DNA of 64,000 nucleotides from UBA964 sp037444685 (GTDB lineage: Bacteria; Pseudomonadota; Gammaproteobacteria; Steroidobacterales; Steroidobacteraceae). Below the pieces are notes generated by a model. The model saw only the letters and a program-made list of their open reading frames with translations, had not been told where the DNA came from and ran no database searches. The DNA is taken from NCBI GenBank assembly GCA_037444685.1, contig JBBILX010000007.1, positions 127,107 to 191,106 of the forward strand, written 5' to 3'. The position numbers and the translations under genes are program-made. Below, in pieces: positions 17,131 through 25,300 of the stretch (the stretch's first letter is position 1; every line of letters begins with the position of its first letter).

Positions 17131-19278
17131 TCAGAACTTGCCGTAATAGCCCTCTTTGAGGGCGTCGAACAGATTGGCGGCGGTGTGGATCTCGCCGTCG
17201 TACTCGATCTCCTCGTCGCCCTTGCACGTCACCTCGGTGCCGTCCTCGAGCGTGAACACATAGGTCGTGTTCTTGAGGTCCTCCTCCTTGACGAGCACGC
17301 CCTGGAAGGCCTCCGGGTTGAAGCGGAAGGTCGTGCAGCCCTTGAGACCCTTCTCATGGGCGTACAGGTAGATGTCCTTGAACGCCTCGTACTTGAAGTC
17401 GGTCGGCACATTCGCCGTCTTCGAGATCGACGAGTCGATCCACTTCTGCGCCGCCGCCTGGATGTCGACGTGCTCGATCGGCGTGATGTCGTCGGCCGTC
17501 GTGAAGTAGTCCGGCAGCTGCTCGGCCGGATTCGTCGAGTTGGGCATCGCCCGCGGATTGACCAGCTCGCGATAGGCAAGCAGCTCGAACGAGAAGACAT
17601 CCACCTTCTCCTTCGTCTTACGGCCCTCGCGGATCACGTTGCGGAAGTAGTGGTGCGCGAACGAGGGCTCGATGCCATTGCTGGCATTGTTGGCGAGCGA
17701 GAGGGAAATGGTTCCGGTCGGCGCAATCGACGTGTGGTGCGTGAAGCGCGCGCCGACCTCGGCGAGCTGGTCGACGAGCTGCGGAGCGACTTCGGCGATT
17801 CGTTGCATGTAACGGCTGTAGCGCGCGTGCAGCAGGCGGCCCGGGATCTTCGCCCCGACCTTCCAGCCATCGCGCACCATCTCGGGACGCTTGCGCAGCA
17901 TCTCCCCGGTGACCGTGAACTCCTCGTTCATGATTGGCGCCGGACCTTTCTCGCGAGCGAGCTCCAGAGCGGCTTCCCAGCCGGCCACCGCCATCTCGCG
18001 GGACACGTCCTCGGTGAAGCGGATCGATTCCGGCGAACCGTACTTCATCCCGAGCAGCGTCATGGTGCTGCCAAGGCCCAGAAAACCCATACCGTGACGG
18101 CGCTTACGCGCGATCTCGTGGCGCTGGGCCGGAAGCGGCAGGCCGTTGATCTCGACGACGTTGTCGAGCATGCGCGTGAAGACCTTGACGACTTCGCGGT
18201 ATTCGGCCCAGTCGAACTCCGCGAACTCGGTGAAGGCGTTGCGTACGAATCGCGTCAGGTTCACCGAACCGAGCAGGCAGGATCCATAAGGCGGCAGCGG
18301 CTGCTCGCCGCAGGGATTGGTGGCGCGGATGTTCTCGCACCACCAGTTGTTGTTCAGCTCGTTGACGCGGTCGATCAGGATGAACCCCGGCTCGGCGAAA
18401 TCGTAGGTCGAGGACATGATCACGTCCCAGACGCGCCGCGCCTTGATCGTCTTGTAGACCTTGCAGGCCACCAGCCCCTCGCCGTTCGTGACGTAGCCGT
18501 CCGTGATCGGCCACTCGCGCCAGATGAACTGCGCGGGGTCGTCGAGCCGCATCGTCTCGGCGTCGTACTCCTTCTCGGTGATGGGGAACGCGAGCTTCCA
18601 GTCGGCGTCGGCGCGCACGGCCCGCATGAACTCGTCCGTGATCAGCAGCGAGAGATTGAACTGTCGCAGACGGCCGTTCTCACGCTTGGAGCGGATGAAC
18701 TCCATGACGTCCGGATGACCGACATCGAAGGTGCCCATTTGGGCGCCGCGGCGACCGCCGGCCGAGGACACCGTGAAGCACATCTTGTCGTAGATGTCCA
18801 TGAAGGACAGCGGGCCCGAGGTGTAGGCGCCGGCGCCGGACACGTAGGCGCCACGCGGCCGCAGCGTCGAGAACTCGTAGCCGATGCCGCAGCCAGCCTT
18901 CAGCGTCAGGCCCGCCTCGTGGACCTTGCCGAGGATGTCGTCCATCGAGTCGCGGATCGTGCCGGAGACCGTGCAGTTGATCGTCGACGTGGCCGGCTTG
19001 TGCTCCTGCGCACCGGCATTCGAGGTCACGCGGCCGGCCGGGATCGCGCCATGGCGCATCGCCCAGAGGAAGCGCTCGTACCAGTGTTCGCGGACGTCTT
19101 CTCTCTCGACATCGGCGAGTGCGCGGGCGACACGCTTGTACGTGTCATCCATGGTTCTGTCGATCGGCTGACCCGCCTTGGAGACGAGCCGGTACTTCTT
19201 GTCCCAGATGTCCAGCGAGGCATCCTGGAACGGAATCGAGCCGACGTCTTTGCTCTCGAGTTTGACCACGCTGTTCAT
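17131..19278 (-). CDS. nrdJa: adenosylcobalamin-dependent ribonucleoside-diphosphate reductase, catalytic subunit NrdJa
   Basis: 715 residues. Landmarks of the class II catalytic barrel are GRVTSNAGAQEHKPATSTIN near the N-terminus, LKAGCGIGYEFSTLRPRG, SSAGGRRGAQMGTFDVGHPD, the NPCGEQPLPPYGSCLLGSVN loop with the thiyl-radical region, and APTGTISL near the specificity/phosphate site. Cobalamin replaces the NrdB radical, so it works with or without oxygen. The frame is open upstream to 19455, but conserved sequence begins at ATG 19278. It lacks the C-terminal redox tail, which is supplied by NrdJb. Upstream NrdR boxes suggest repression when dATP is abundant. Confidence 0.95.
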   Translation of the reverse strand: MNSVVKLESKDVGSIPFQDASLDIWDKKYRLVSKAGQPIDRTMDDTYKRVARALADVEREDVREHWYERFLWAMRHGAIPAGRVTSNAGAQEHKPATSTINCTVSGTIRDSMDDILGKVHEAGLTLKAGCGIGYEFSTLRPRGAYVSGAGAYTSGPLSFMDIYDKMCFTVSSAGGRRGAQMGTFDVGHPDVMEFIRSKRENGRLRQFNLSLLITDEFMRAVRADADWKLAFPITEKEYDAETMRLDDPAQFIWREWPITDGYVTNGEGLVACKVYKTIKARRVWDVIMSSTYDFAEPGFILIDRVNELNNNWWCENIRATNPCGEQPLPPYGSCLLGSVNLTRFVRNAFTEFAEFDWAEYREVVKVFTRMLDNVVEINGLPLPAQRHEIARKRRHGMGFLGLGSTMTLLGMKYGSPESIRFTEDVSREMAVAGWEAALELAREKGPAPIMNEEFTVTGEMLRKRPEMVRDGWKVGAKIPGRLLHARYSRYMQRIAEVAPQLVDQLAEVGARFTHHTSIAPTGTISLSLANNASNGIEPSFAHHYFRNVIREGRKTKEKVDVFSFELLAYRELVNPRAMPNSTNPAEQLPDYFTTADDITPIEHVDIQAAAQKWIDSSISKTANVPTDFKYEAFKDIYLYAHEKGLKGCTTFRFNPEAFQGVLVKEEDLKNTTYVFTLEDGTEVTCKGDEEIEYDGEIHTAANLFDALKEGYYGKF

Positions 19279-19468
19279 GCGACCTGCGGCTCCCCAATGT
19301 CTGAACGTCTCTGACCGCCCCAAAGAAAAACACGCCGTGCCCTTCCCGACGAAGGCACCGCCGCTTCCCGCGTGCGATTCGGCCTGTTTGCGGCCGCTGT
19401 CAGACGACCGCCTCTGGATCCCTTCCGACACCCCTCCCGTTTCGTGCTGCGTCACGAACTGTGGCGCG

Positions 19469-19484
19469 ACACAAGATCTTGTGT
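19469..19484. promoter_or_regulatory. NrdR-box-like operator 1
   Basis: ACACAAGATCTTGTGT, a perfect 16-bp palindrome (18 bp with flanking G/C, 19468-19485). It fits the published NrdR consensus acaCwAtATaTwGtgt except at the two positions flanking the central AT. It lies 191 bases before the nrdJa start and about 11 bases beyond a possible -10, so a bound repressor would cover the transcription start. Confidence 0.75.
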
Positions 19485-19495
19485 CGGACGCTTCA

Positions 19496-19525
19496 AGCCT
19501 AAAGAACCCTGATGAGCAGCGTCAA
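19496..19525 (-). promoter_or_regulatory. possible sigma-70 promoter for nrdJa
   Basis: On the minus strand, TTGACG (19525-19520), an 18-base spacer and TAGGCT (19501-19496). The -35 matches 5 of 6 and the -10 only 3 of 6. It is plausible mainly because NrdR box 1 follows directly where the start site and early transcript would be. Confidence 0.4.
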
Positions 19526-19618
19526 GCGCACGTAGCCTCGCAAAAGCAGTCTATTTTTTCTTTTAATTTCATAGCGCTACGAAAAACCCTCGGGCGCCGT
19601 CATCATTCCTTCATGGTG

Positions 19619-19646
19619 AAAAATAGGCCGTCAGCCGCGCTGACGG
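19619..19646 (-). terminator. hairpin with U-tract in the nrdJa upstream region (possible attenuator)
   Basis: Perfect 8-bp stem CCGTCAGC (19628-19635) and GCTGACGG (19639-19646), 3-base loop. On the minus strand it is followed by CCTATTTTTC. It sits between the two NrdR boxes. It would terminate or attenuate any minus-strand transcript starting near box 2. Confidence 0.5.
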
Positions 19647-19647
19647 A

Positions 19648-19663
19648 CCCCAAGATCTTGTGT
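19648..19663. promoter_or_regulatory. NrdR-box-like operator 2
   Basis: CCCCAAGATCTTGTGT, the same core as box 1 (AAGATCTTGTGT identical) with a degenerate left arm. Centre-to-centre distance to box 1 is 179 bases, close to 17 helical turns, which would allow looping. Being nearer the divergent Deg protease gene, it might instead belong to another start site. Confidence 0.65.
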
Positions 19664-19833
19664 ACGGACTTAAGTCACATCCGGCACACAGTTTGCTAAC
19701 AGCCGCGCCGGACGGACGCCCGCCGCGGCACTCCGTCGCTCGAGCGCGGTCGAAGCGCCGCGCGGTGCGCGATGACGCCCATCCGTACAATGCCCCGCGA
19801 GTGCCGCTCCAGACCCCGCACCGAGACTTCGCC

Positions 19834-21249
19834 ATGACCCGAATCGCCGCTCCTGCCCTGCTGGCGCTGACCGCCTGCCTGCTGACCCGACCACTGCCAG
19901 CCCAGACCGCGTCGCCTGCCGAGTCCTCCGTCCCGAACCCGGGAGTCCCAGCCGCCACCACACCCTCCGTACCATCGCTCGCGCCGATGATCCGGCGCGT
20001 CTCGCCGGCGGTCGTCAACATCGCTACCCGCGGCACGATCCGCGAGCGCACGCCGCGCAATCCGCTGCTCGAGGACCCGTTCTTTCGCCGCTTCTTCGAC
20101 GTGCCGCCGGACGGCGGGCAGCGTGAGCGACCGTTCCAGAGCGCCGGCTCGGGCGTGATCATCGATGCGCGCGCCGGGCACATCATCACCAACGCGCACG
20201 TGGTCGAGAACGCCAGCGAGATCACCGTGACCTTGCAGGACGGGCGTGACCTGAAGGCCGAGATCGTCGGCGCCGATGCGCCCTCGGACATCGCCGTGCT
20301 CAAGGTGCAGCCCGACCGGCTCACCGAGATCGCGCTGGGCGACTCGGACCGCCTCGAGGTCGGCGACTTCGTCGTGGCGATCGGCAATCCGTTCGGCCTT
20401 CAGCACACGGTAACGTCGGGGATCGTCAGCGCACTCGGTCGCTCCGGCATCAGCCGCGATGGCTTCGAGGACTTCATCCAGACCGACGCGTCGATCAATC
20501 CCGGTAACTCGGGCGGAGCGCTGGTGAACCTGCGCGGCGAGCTCATCGGCATCAACAGCGCCATCCTCTCGCGCAGCGGCGGCAACATCGGCATCGGCTT
20601 TGCGATCCCCTCGAACCTCGCGCGCAGCGTGCTCGAGCAACTCATTCGCTACGGCTCGGTCAAGCGCGGCGTGCTCGGCGTGAACATCGCGCCCGTGACG
20701 CCCGACGTCGCGCAGGCCTTGGGCCTCAGCGCGGCGACCGGCGCGCTGGTGACCCAGGTCGTGGAGAAGTCGGCGGCGGAGAAGGCGGGCATTCGCGCCG
20801 GCGACGTGATTACTGCCGTGAACGGCCGCACTGTCAAGTCCCACACCGAGCTGCGCAACGCGATCGGACTGCTGCGCGTCGGCGAGCGCGTCGAGATCGC
20901 GCTGCTGCGCGACGGCCGGCCGCAGCGCGTCGCGGCGCTGATCGAGTCGCCGCCGGAGGAAGCCGCGACGCCGACGACAGCGGACGGCGCGCCGGCCAAA
21001 CCCCTGCACCCCGGACTCGCGGGCGCTTTGCTCGCCGATGCGCCGAACGGCGCAGGGGCAATCGTGCGCAGCGTCGCCCAGGGCAGTGCCGCATTCGCCG
21101 CCGGTCTGCGCGCTAACGACGTGATCGTGGGCGCGAATCGCGCGCGCGTGACCAACCTCGCGCAGCTGCGCGAGGCGGCCAAGGACGCAAGCTCGCTCGT
21201 GCTGAACGTCCGTCGCGGCGACCGCAACCTCGTGATCCTGCTGCGCTGA
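19834..21249 (+). CDS. periplasmic DegP/DegQ-family serine protease
   Basis: 471 residues: signal peptide (about 1-24), trypsin-like domain with triad His122 (TNAHVVE), Asp152 (PSDIAVLK) and Ser226 (GNSGGALVN), then two PDZ domains (about 290-380 and 395-471). Both PDZ domains carry carboxylate-binding or GLRANDVI-type loops. It degrades or refolds misfolded periplasmic proteins. The loop between the leader and the triad is short, as in DegQ, but DegP versus DegQ cannot be decided safely. The NDUFA9-like gene starts 9 bases after the stop. Confidence 0.93.
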   Translation: MTRIAAPALLALTACLLTRPLPAQTASPAESSVPNPGVPAATTPSVPSLAPMIRRVSPAVVNIATRGTIRERTPRNPLLEDPFFRRFFDVPPDGGQRERPFQSAGSGVIIDARAGHIITNAHVVENASEITVTLQDGRDLKAEIVGADAPSDIAVLKVQPDRLTEIALGDSDRLEVGDFVVAIGNPFGLQHTVTSGIVSALGRSGISRDGFEDFIQTDASINPGNSGGALVNLRGELIGINSAILSRSGGNIGIGFAIPSNLARSVLEQLIRYGSVKRGVLGVNIAPVTPDVAQALGLSAATGALVTQVVEKSAAEKAGIRAGDVITAVNGRTVKSHTELRNAIGLLRVGERVEIALLRDGRPQRVAALIESPPEEAATPTTADGAPAKPLHPGLAGALLADAPNGAGAIVRSVAQGSAAFAAGLRANDVIVGANRARVTNLAQLREAAKDASSLVLNVRRGDRNLVILLR

Positions 21250-21258
21250 GGAGCGAAG

Positions 21259-22239
21259 ATGGCCAGGATCGTCGTCCTCGGCGGCTCGGGCTTCGTCGGC
21301 ACAGCGCTCGTCGCCCGTCTCGTCGAACTTGGCCACCGGGTGCGCGTGCTGACCCGTCGCGCCGAGCGGGCGCGTCATCTCCGCGTGCTGCCGCTCGTCG
21401 AGATCGCCGATTGCAACGTGCACGATCCGCTCGCGCTGCGCGCGGCCTTCGCGGGCGCCGACGTGGCGATCAATCTCGCGGGCATCCTCAACGAGAGTGG
21501 CCGCTCGGGGCGCGGCTTCGCCGCGGCGCACGCGGAGTTGACGCGCAAGGTCGTCGAGGCGGCCAGCGCCCGGGGCGTATCCCGTCTGCTGCAGATGAGT
21601 TCTCTCGGCGCCGACGCCGAGGCTGGCCCGAGTCACTACCTGCGCTCGAAAGGCGTCGCCGAACGCCATGTGCGCTCCGCACCCGCGTCGCTCGACTGGA
21701 CGATCTTCCGTCCGTCGGTGATCTTTGGCCCGGGCGATTCGCTGCTGAACCGCTTCGCCGCGCTGCTGCGTCTGACGCACGGCCTCATGCCGCTGGCCCG
21801 CGCCGGTACGCGCTTTGCGCCCGTCTACGTCGGCGACGTCGTCGAAGCCTTCGTCCGCTGCCTGCCCGGTGCCAGCCATGGGGCGGCCTGCCGCGGCCAG
21901 ACCTATGAGCTCTGCGGACCCGAGATGCTGACCCTCGCCGAGCTCGTGCGCTACACGGCGATGGTAATCGGCGTGCGGGCTCACATCATCGCGCTTCCGG
22001 ATCCGGTAGCGCGCCTGCAGGGCCTCGTCATGGACTTCATTCCGGGCAAGCCGTTCTCGACCGACAACTACCTGTCGCTAACGCAGGACAGCGTGTGTCG
22101 GGAGAACGGCATGGAGCGACTCGGCATCCGCCCGGCCTCCCTGGCTGCGATCGTCCCGGGCTACCTCGGCGTCGGCTCGCAAAGCCGCGCGCGCCGTGCC
22201 GACGCCGGCTCCCTCGCGAGCTCGCGGACCCGCGCGTAG
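21259..22239 (+). CDS. NDUFA9-like NAD(P)-binding atypical SDR protein
   Basis: 326 residues. The N-terminal Rossmann motif is VVLGGSGFVGTALVARL; further on are NLAGILNE, LLQMSSLGA, YLRSKGVAERHV (the YxxxK-like position), WTIFRPSVIFGPGD and a C-terminal helix-rich region. It belongs to the complex I NDUFA9 subfamily of extended/atypical short-chain dehydrogenases. In bacteria it is often near quinone- or stress-related genes, with unknown substrate. The last 79 bases overlap the convergent lipoprotein peptidase gene; the C-terminal about 20 residues (RARRADAGSLASSRTRA) look unconserved. Confidence 0.85.
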   Translation: MARIVVLGGSGFVGTALVARLVELGHRVRVLTRRAERARHLRVLPLVEIADCNVHDPLALRAAFAGADVAINLAGILNESGRSGRGFAAAHAELTRKVVEAASARGVSRLLQMSSLGADAEAGPSHYLRSKGVAERHVRSAPASLDWTIFRPSVIFGPGDSLLNRFAALLRLTHGLMPLARAGTRFAPVYVGDVVEAFVRCLPGASHGAACRGQTYELCGPEMLTLAELVRYTAMVIGVRAHIIALPDPVARLQGLVMDFIPGKPFSTDNYLSLTQDSVCRENGMERLGIRPASLAAIVPGYLGVGSQSRARRADAGSLASSRTRA

Positions 22240-23252
22240 AACCGGTGCAGCTCACCACCAACGGCGGCGAGCTCGCGCTCGAAGCCGGCCACGCACTGCC
22301 AGTAGCTCGCCACGGAGGCGAGATGCGCATTGTTGAGCCCTAGCTCGAGCCAGCGCGAGAATCCGGCCCGCCCCCCCGCCTCGGCCTCAAGCGCGCGCAG
22401 CTCGGCGGCGAGTTCTGCGAGCCTAGCCTGCTTGGCGACGCGCATCGCGACCGCATCGAGCGGGCGCGCATACAGCGAGGCGAGGTCGCGCCGCGCGCCC
22501 TCGACTGCCGCAACGAACCGTCGCTGGCGCCGCTCGCGTTCCTGCCGCGCCGGCGACTGCCATTCACCGCGGTGCGCGAGCCAGCGCTGGAGACCGGTCC
22601 GCTCCACGGTGACGGCGAAGGCCTCGTTGAAGGCGGTGTCGTCCTGCACGTAGACGACCTGATGGGCGAGCTCGTGGAACAGCGTCGCGACGGCGTCGTC
22701 GACGCCGAGTCGAAGCATCGGACTGACGACTGGGTCGGCGAAGCGGCCGAGCGTCGAGTAGGCGGGGACGCCGCCGACGGTCACGTCGTCGCCGCGCCGG
22801 GCGAGGCGCGCCGCGTAGCGACGTGCCGCGCGCTCGCTGAAGTAGCCGCGATACGCAACGCAGCCGGCCACCGGGAAGCACCAGCGATGCGGCGTGACCG
22901 AAAACTCCGGCGTGGCGACCACGGTCCAGACGACGAACGGCCGCTCGAGATCGACGAAGCTGCGGTAGCTGTCGTTGTCGGGTAGGGCGAGCTCACGCAC
23001 CGCGAACTCACGCGCTTCGCGCAACCGTTCGAGCGTCTGCCGACGCGTGAGCGCGACCTCGCCGCTCGACTGGCCAGCCTGCTCGATCGCGCGCTCGAGC
23101 GGCACACGCCGCGACATCAGCTCTGCCTGCCCGCGTGCCGCCTGCAGCAGGTAGGGCGCACCGCAGCCGGACAGCGAGCCGAGGACCAGCGCGATCAGCA
23201 GCAGCCGCGCCGCCGCGGCTCGCCTCGCGCAGAGCGCGCGCTTACCATGCAT
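22161..23252 (-). CDS. predicted zinc aminopeptidase lipoprotein (COG4324-like)
   Basis: 363 residues with lipoprotein leader ending LSGC (Cys30). The zinc-site helix is TLFHELAHQVVYV (HELAH, first His at residue 193), followed by FNEAFAVTVE supplying a third ligand or catalytic glutamate. The N-terminal region includes VPLERAIEQAG and PFVVWTVVATPEFSVTP. The family is annotated as predicted aminopeptidase; the substrate is unknown. The ATG lies two bases from the divergent cca ATG, so both promoters must lie within coding sequence or the starts are further in. The 3' end overlaps the convergent NDUFA9-like gene. Confidence 0.85.
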   Translation of the reverse strand: MHGKRALCARRAAAARLLLIALVLGSLSGCGAPYLLQAARGQAELMSRRVPLERAIEQAGQSSGEVALTRRQTLERLREAREFAVRELALPDNDSYRSFVDLERPFVVWTVVATPEFSVTPHRWCFPVAGCVAYRGYFSERAARRYAARLARRGDDVTVGGVPAYSTLGRFADPVVSPMLRLGVDDAVATLFHELAHQVVYVQDDTAFNEAFAVTVERTGLQRWLAHRGEWQSPARQERERRQRRFVAAVEGARRDLASLYARPLDAVAMRVAKQARLAELAAELRALEAEAGGRAGFSRWLELGLNNAHLASVASYWQCVAGFERELAAVGGELHRFYARVRELAREPASARRARLCEPTPR

Positions 23253-23254
23253 TC

Positions 23255-24478
23255 ATGGAAGTCTATCTGGTCGGCGGCGCAGTGCGCGATGAACTGCTCG
23301 GTCGCCCGGTCGGCGAGCGCGACTGGGTCGTCGTCGGCGCGACGCCGGCCGAGCTCGAAGCCCGGGGCTACCGCCCCGTGGGCCGCGACTTCCCGGTCTT
23401 CCTGCATCCGCTAACGCACGAGGAGTACGCGCTCGCACGTCTCGAACGCAAGGTCGCTCCCGGCTATCGGGGTTTCGTCGCCGAGTTTGCGCCGACGGTG
23501 ACGCTCGAGGACGACCTGCGGCGGCGTGACCTGACGATCAACGCGATCGCGCGCGCCATGGACGGGCGGCTGGTCGACCCGTATGGCGGCCAGCGCGACC
23601 TCGAGGCCCGCCTGCTCCGCCACGTCTCGCCGGCCTTCGTCGAAGATCCAGTGCGCATCCTGCGCGTTGCGCGCTTCGCCGCGCGCTTCGCGCCGCTCGG
23701 CTTCCGCGTCGCGCCGGAGACTCTGGAGCTCATGCGTCGCATGGTCGACGGCGGCGAGATCGATGCGCTCGTCCCAGAGCGCGTCTGGCGCGAGACCGAC
23801 AGAGCGCTCGCCGAGCCGGGACCCGATGCGTTCGTGACCGTGCTGCGTGACTGTGGCGCCCTCGCGCGACTGATGCCGGAGGTCGATGCGCTGTTCGGCG
23901 TGCCGCAGCCGCCGCGCTGGCATCCGGAGATCGACACCGGCGCTCACCTGCTGCTCGCGCTGCGCATCGCCGCACAGCGCGCCACCGGCCCGCTCGTCTG
24001 CTTTGCGCTGCTCGCGCACGATACGGGCAAGGCCTTGACACCCGCGTCGATGCTGCCGAGTCATCCCGGACACGAAACCGCGGGCCTTTCGCGCGTCGAG
24101 TCGCTGTGCGACCGCCTGCGCGTGCCGGTCGCCTACCGCGAGCTCGCGCGCCTCGCGACGCGCTTCCACACCCACGTGCACCGGGCACTCGAACTGCGCG
24201 CGACTAACGTGCTCGAGCTGTTCGAGCAGGCCGACGCGTTCCGCCGCCCGGAGCGCTTCGACCAGCTGCTCGAAGTCTGCGAATGCGACGCTCGCGGCCG
24301 CGCCGGGCTCGAGGACCGCCCCTACCCGCAGCGCGCGCTGCTCGAGCGCATGCGCGCTGCGGCGGCAGCGGCACAACCGGACAGCGCAGAACGCGAGCGT
24401 CTGCGTGGCCCCGCTTACGGAGAGGCGCTCCGCCGGGCGAGGCTCGCCGCCATCGCGGCCCTGCGCCCCGTCAGATGA
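23255..24478 (+). CDS. cca: multifunctional CCA tRNA nucleotidyltransferase with HD domain
   Basis: 407 residues, E. coli type. The nucleotidyltransferase head has VGGAVRDELLG (6-16) and ERDWVVVG; RRRDLTINAIA and EDPVRILRVARFAARF are the nucleotide-template motifs. The C-terminal HD phosphohydrolase domain has AHDTGK (His255). It adds or repairs the 3' CCA of tRNAs. The first metal-binding acidic residue is Glu21 instead of the Asp of E. coli (ExD). The tRNA gene in this window lacks an encoded CCA, so the enzyme is needed here. Its last 8 bases overlap the convergent uppP. Confidence 0.96.
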   Translation: MEVYLVGGAVRDELLGRPVGERDWVVVGATPAELEARGYRPVGRDFPVFLHPLTHEEYALARLERKVAPGYRGFVAEFAPTVTLEDDLRRRDLTINAIARAMDGRLVDPYGGQRDLEARLLRHVSPAFVEDPVRILRVARFAARFAPLGFRVAPETLELMRRMVDGGEIDALVPERVWRETDRALAEPGPDAFVTVLRDCGALARLMPEVDALFGVPQPPRWHPEIDTGAHLLLALRIAAQRATGPLVCFALLAHDTGKALTPASMLPSHPGHETAGLSRVESLCDRLRVPVAYRELARLATRFHTHVHRALELRATNVLELFEQADAFRRPERFDQLLEVCECDARGRAGLEDRPYPQRALLERMRAAAAAAQPDSAERERLRGPAYGEALRRARLAAIAALRPVR

Positions 24479-25280
24479 ATACGGCGACGATGATTCCCGC
24501 CAGCACGAGCCGGTAGATCGTGAACGGCAGCAAGCCGATCCGCGCGATGAATTTCAGGAAGAAGGCGATGCACAGGTAGCCGACGACGGCCGACACGAGC
24601 ACGCCCGTGACGATCGCCGCCAGCGGTGGCGTCACCGCGGCCTCGCCGGTCGCGAGCTTGAGACCTTCATAACCGCCGGCCATCGCGATACCGGGCAGCG
24701 AAAGCAGGAACGAGAAACGCGCCGCGGCCTCGCGCGTCAGACCGAGCGACAGCGCCACAGTCATCGTAATGCCGGAGCGTGACGTGCCGGGCACCAGCGC
24801 AAGCGCCTGACCGCAGCCGATCAGCAGCGCCTCGCCCGCGGTCAGTCCCGTCTCCTGCCGGTTGCGGCGTCCGAACCGGTCGGCGAGATACAGCACGACG
24901 CCGAACACGGCGAGTTGGAAGGCGACGACGAACGGACTGCGCAGGTGCTCCTCGATGAAGTCCGCGAAGGTCAGTCCAGCGAGGCCGACCGGGATCGAGC
25001 CGACGAGCAGATTGACGGCGAGGCGGCCCGCGGGGTCGTGGCGATCTCCGGCGACGAAACGTAGCAGGCCGGTGATGAGTGGCTTGAGATCGGCTCGGAA
25101 ATACGTAAACACGGCGAGCAGCGTGCCGACGTGCAGCGCAACGTCAAAGGCGAGTCCCTGGTCCTCCCAGCCGACGAACCGCGGCAGCAGAACGAGGTGG
25201 CCTGAGCTCGAGATCGGCAGGAACTCCGCGAGTCCCTGGATCATCGCGAGTATCGCAGCCTGCCACCATTCCATGTCCAT
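24471..25280 (-). CDS. uppP: undecaprenyl-diphosphatase
   Basis: 269 residues, polytopic with about eight helices. Signature motifs are GLAEFLPISSSGHL (the BacA glutamate-rich/PISSSG motif, residues 16-29) and ALVPGTSRSGITMT (second PGxSRSG motif). It dephosphorylates undecaprenyl pyrophosphate so that the lipid carrier is recycled for peptidoglycan synthesis. It follows the MidA-like gene with a 20-base gap, so the two are likely co-transcribed. A start two codons later (MEWW) is also possible. Confidence 0.96.
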   Translation of the reverse strand: MDMEWWQAAILAMIQGLAEFLPISSSGHLVLLPRFVGWEDQGLAFDVALHVGTLLAVFTYFRADLKPLITGLLRFVAGDRHDPAGRLAVNLLVGSIPVGLAGLTFADFIEEHLRSPFVVAFQLAVFGVVLYLADRFGRRNRQETGLTAGEALLIGCGQALALVPGTSRSGITMTVALSLGLTREAAARFSFLLSLPGIAMAGGYEGLKLATGEAAVTPPLAAIVTGVLVSAVVGYLCIAFFLKFIARIGLLPFTIYRLVLAGIIVAVFI

Positions 25281-25300
25281 CGATCGATCTCCTCATGCTC

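Larger units (their letters stand above)
19279..19833. other. regulatory intergenic region between nrdJa and the Deg protease gene
   Basis: This 555-base gap between divergent genes carries the two NrdR-box palindromes, a possible nrdJ promoter and a hairpin with U-tract (separate entries). It also holds an AT-rich patch (about 19548-19582) that stands out from the GC-rich surroundings. I see no coding frame and no B12 riboswitch box in it. Confidence 0.6.

Noticed and set aside
19300..19660. Possible cobalamin riboswitch upstream of nrdJ
   Set aside because: No B12-box-like sequence or typical stems on the relevant strand; only the NrdR palindromes and a simple hairpin are visible.
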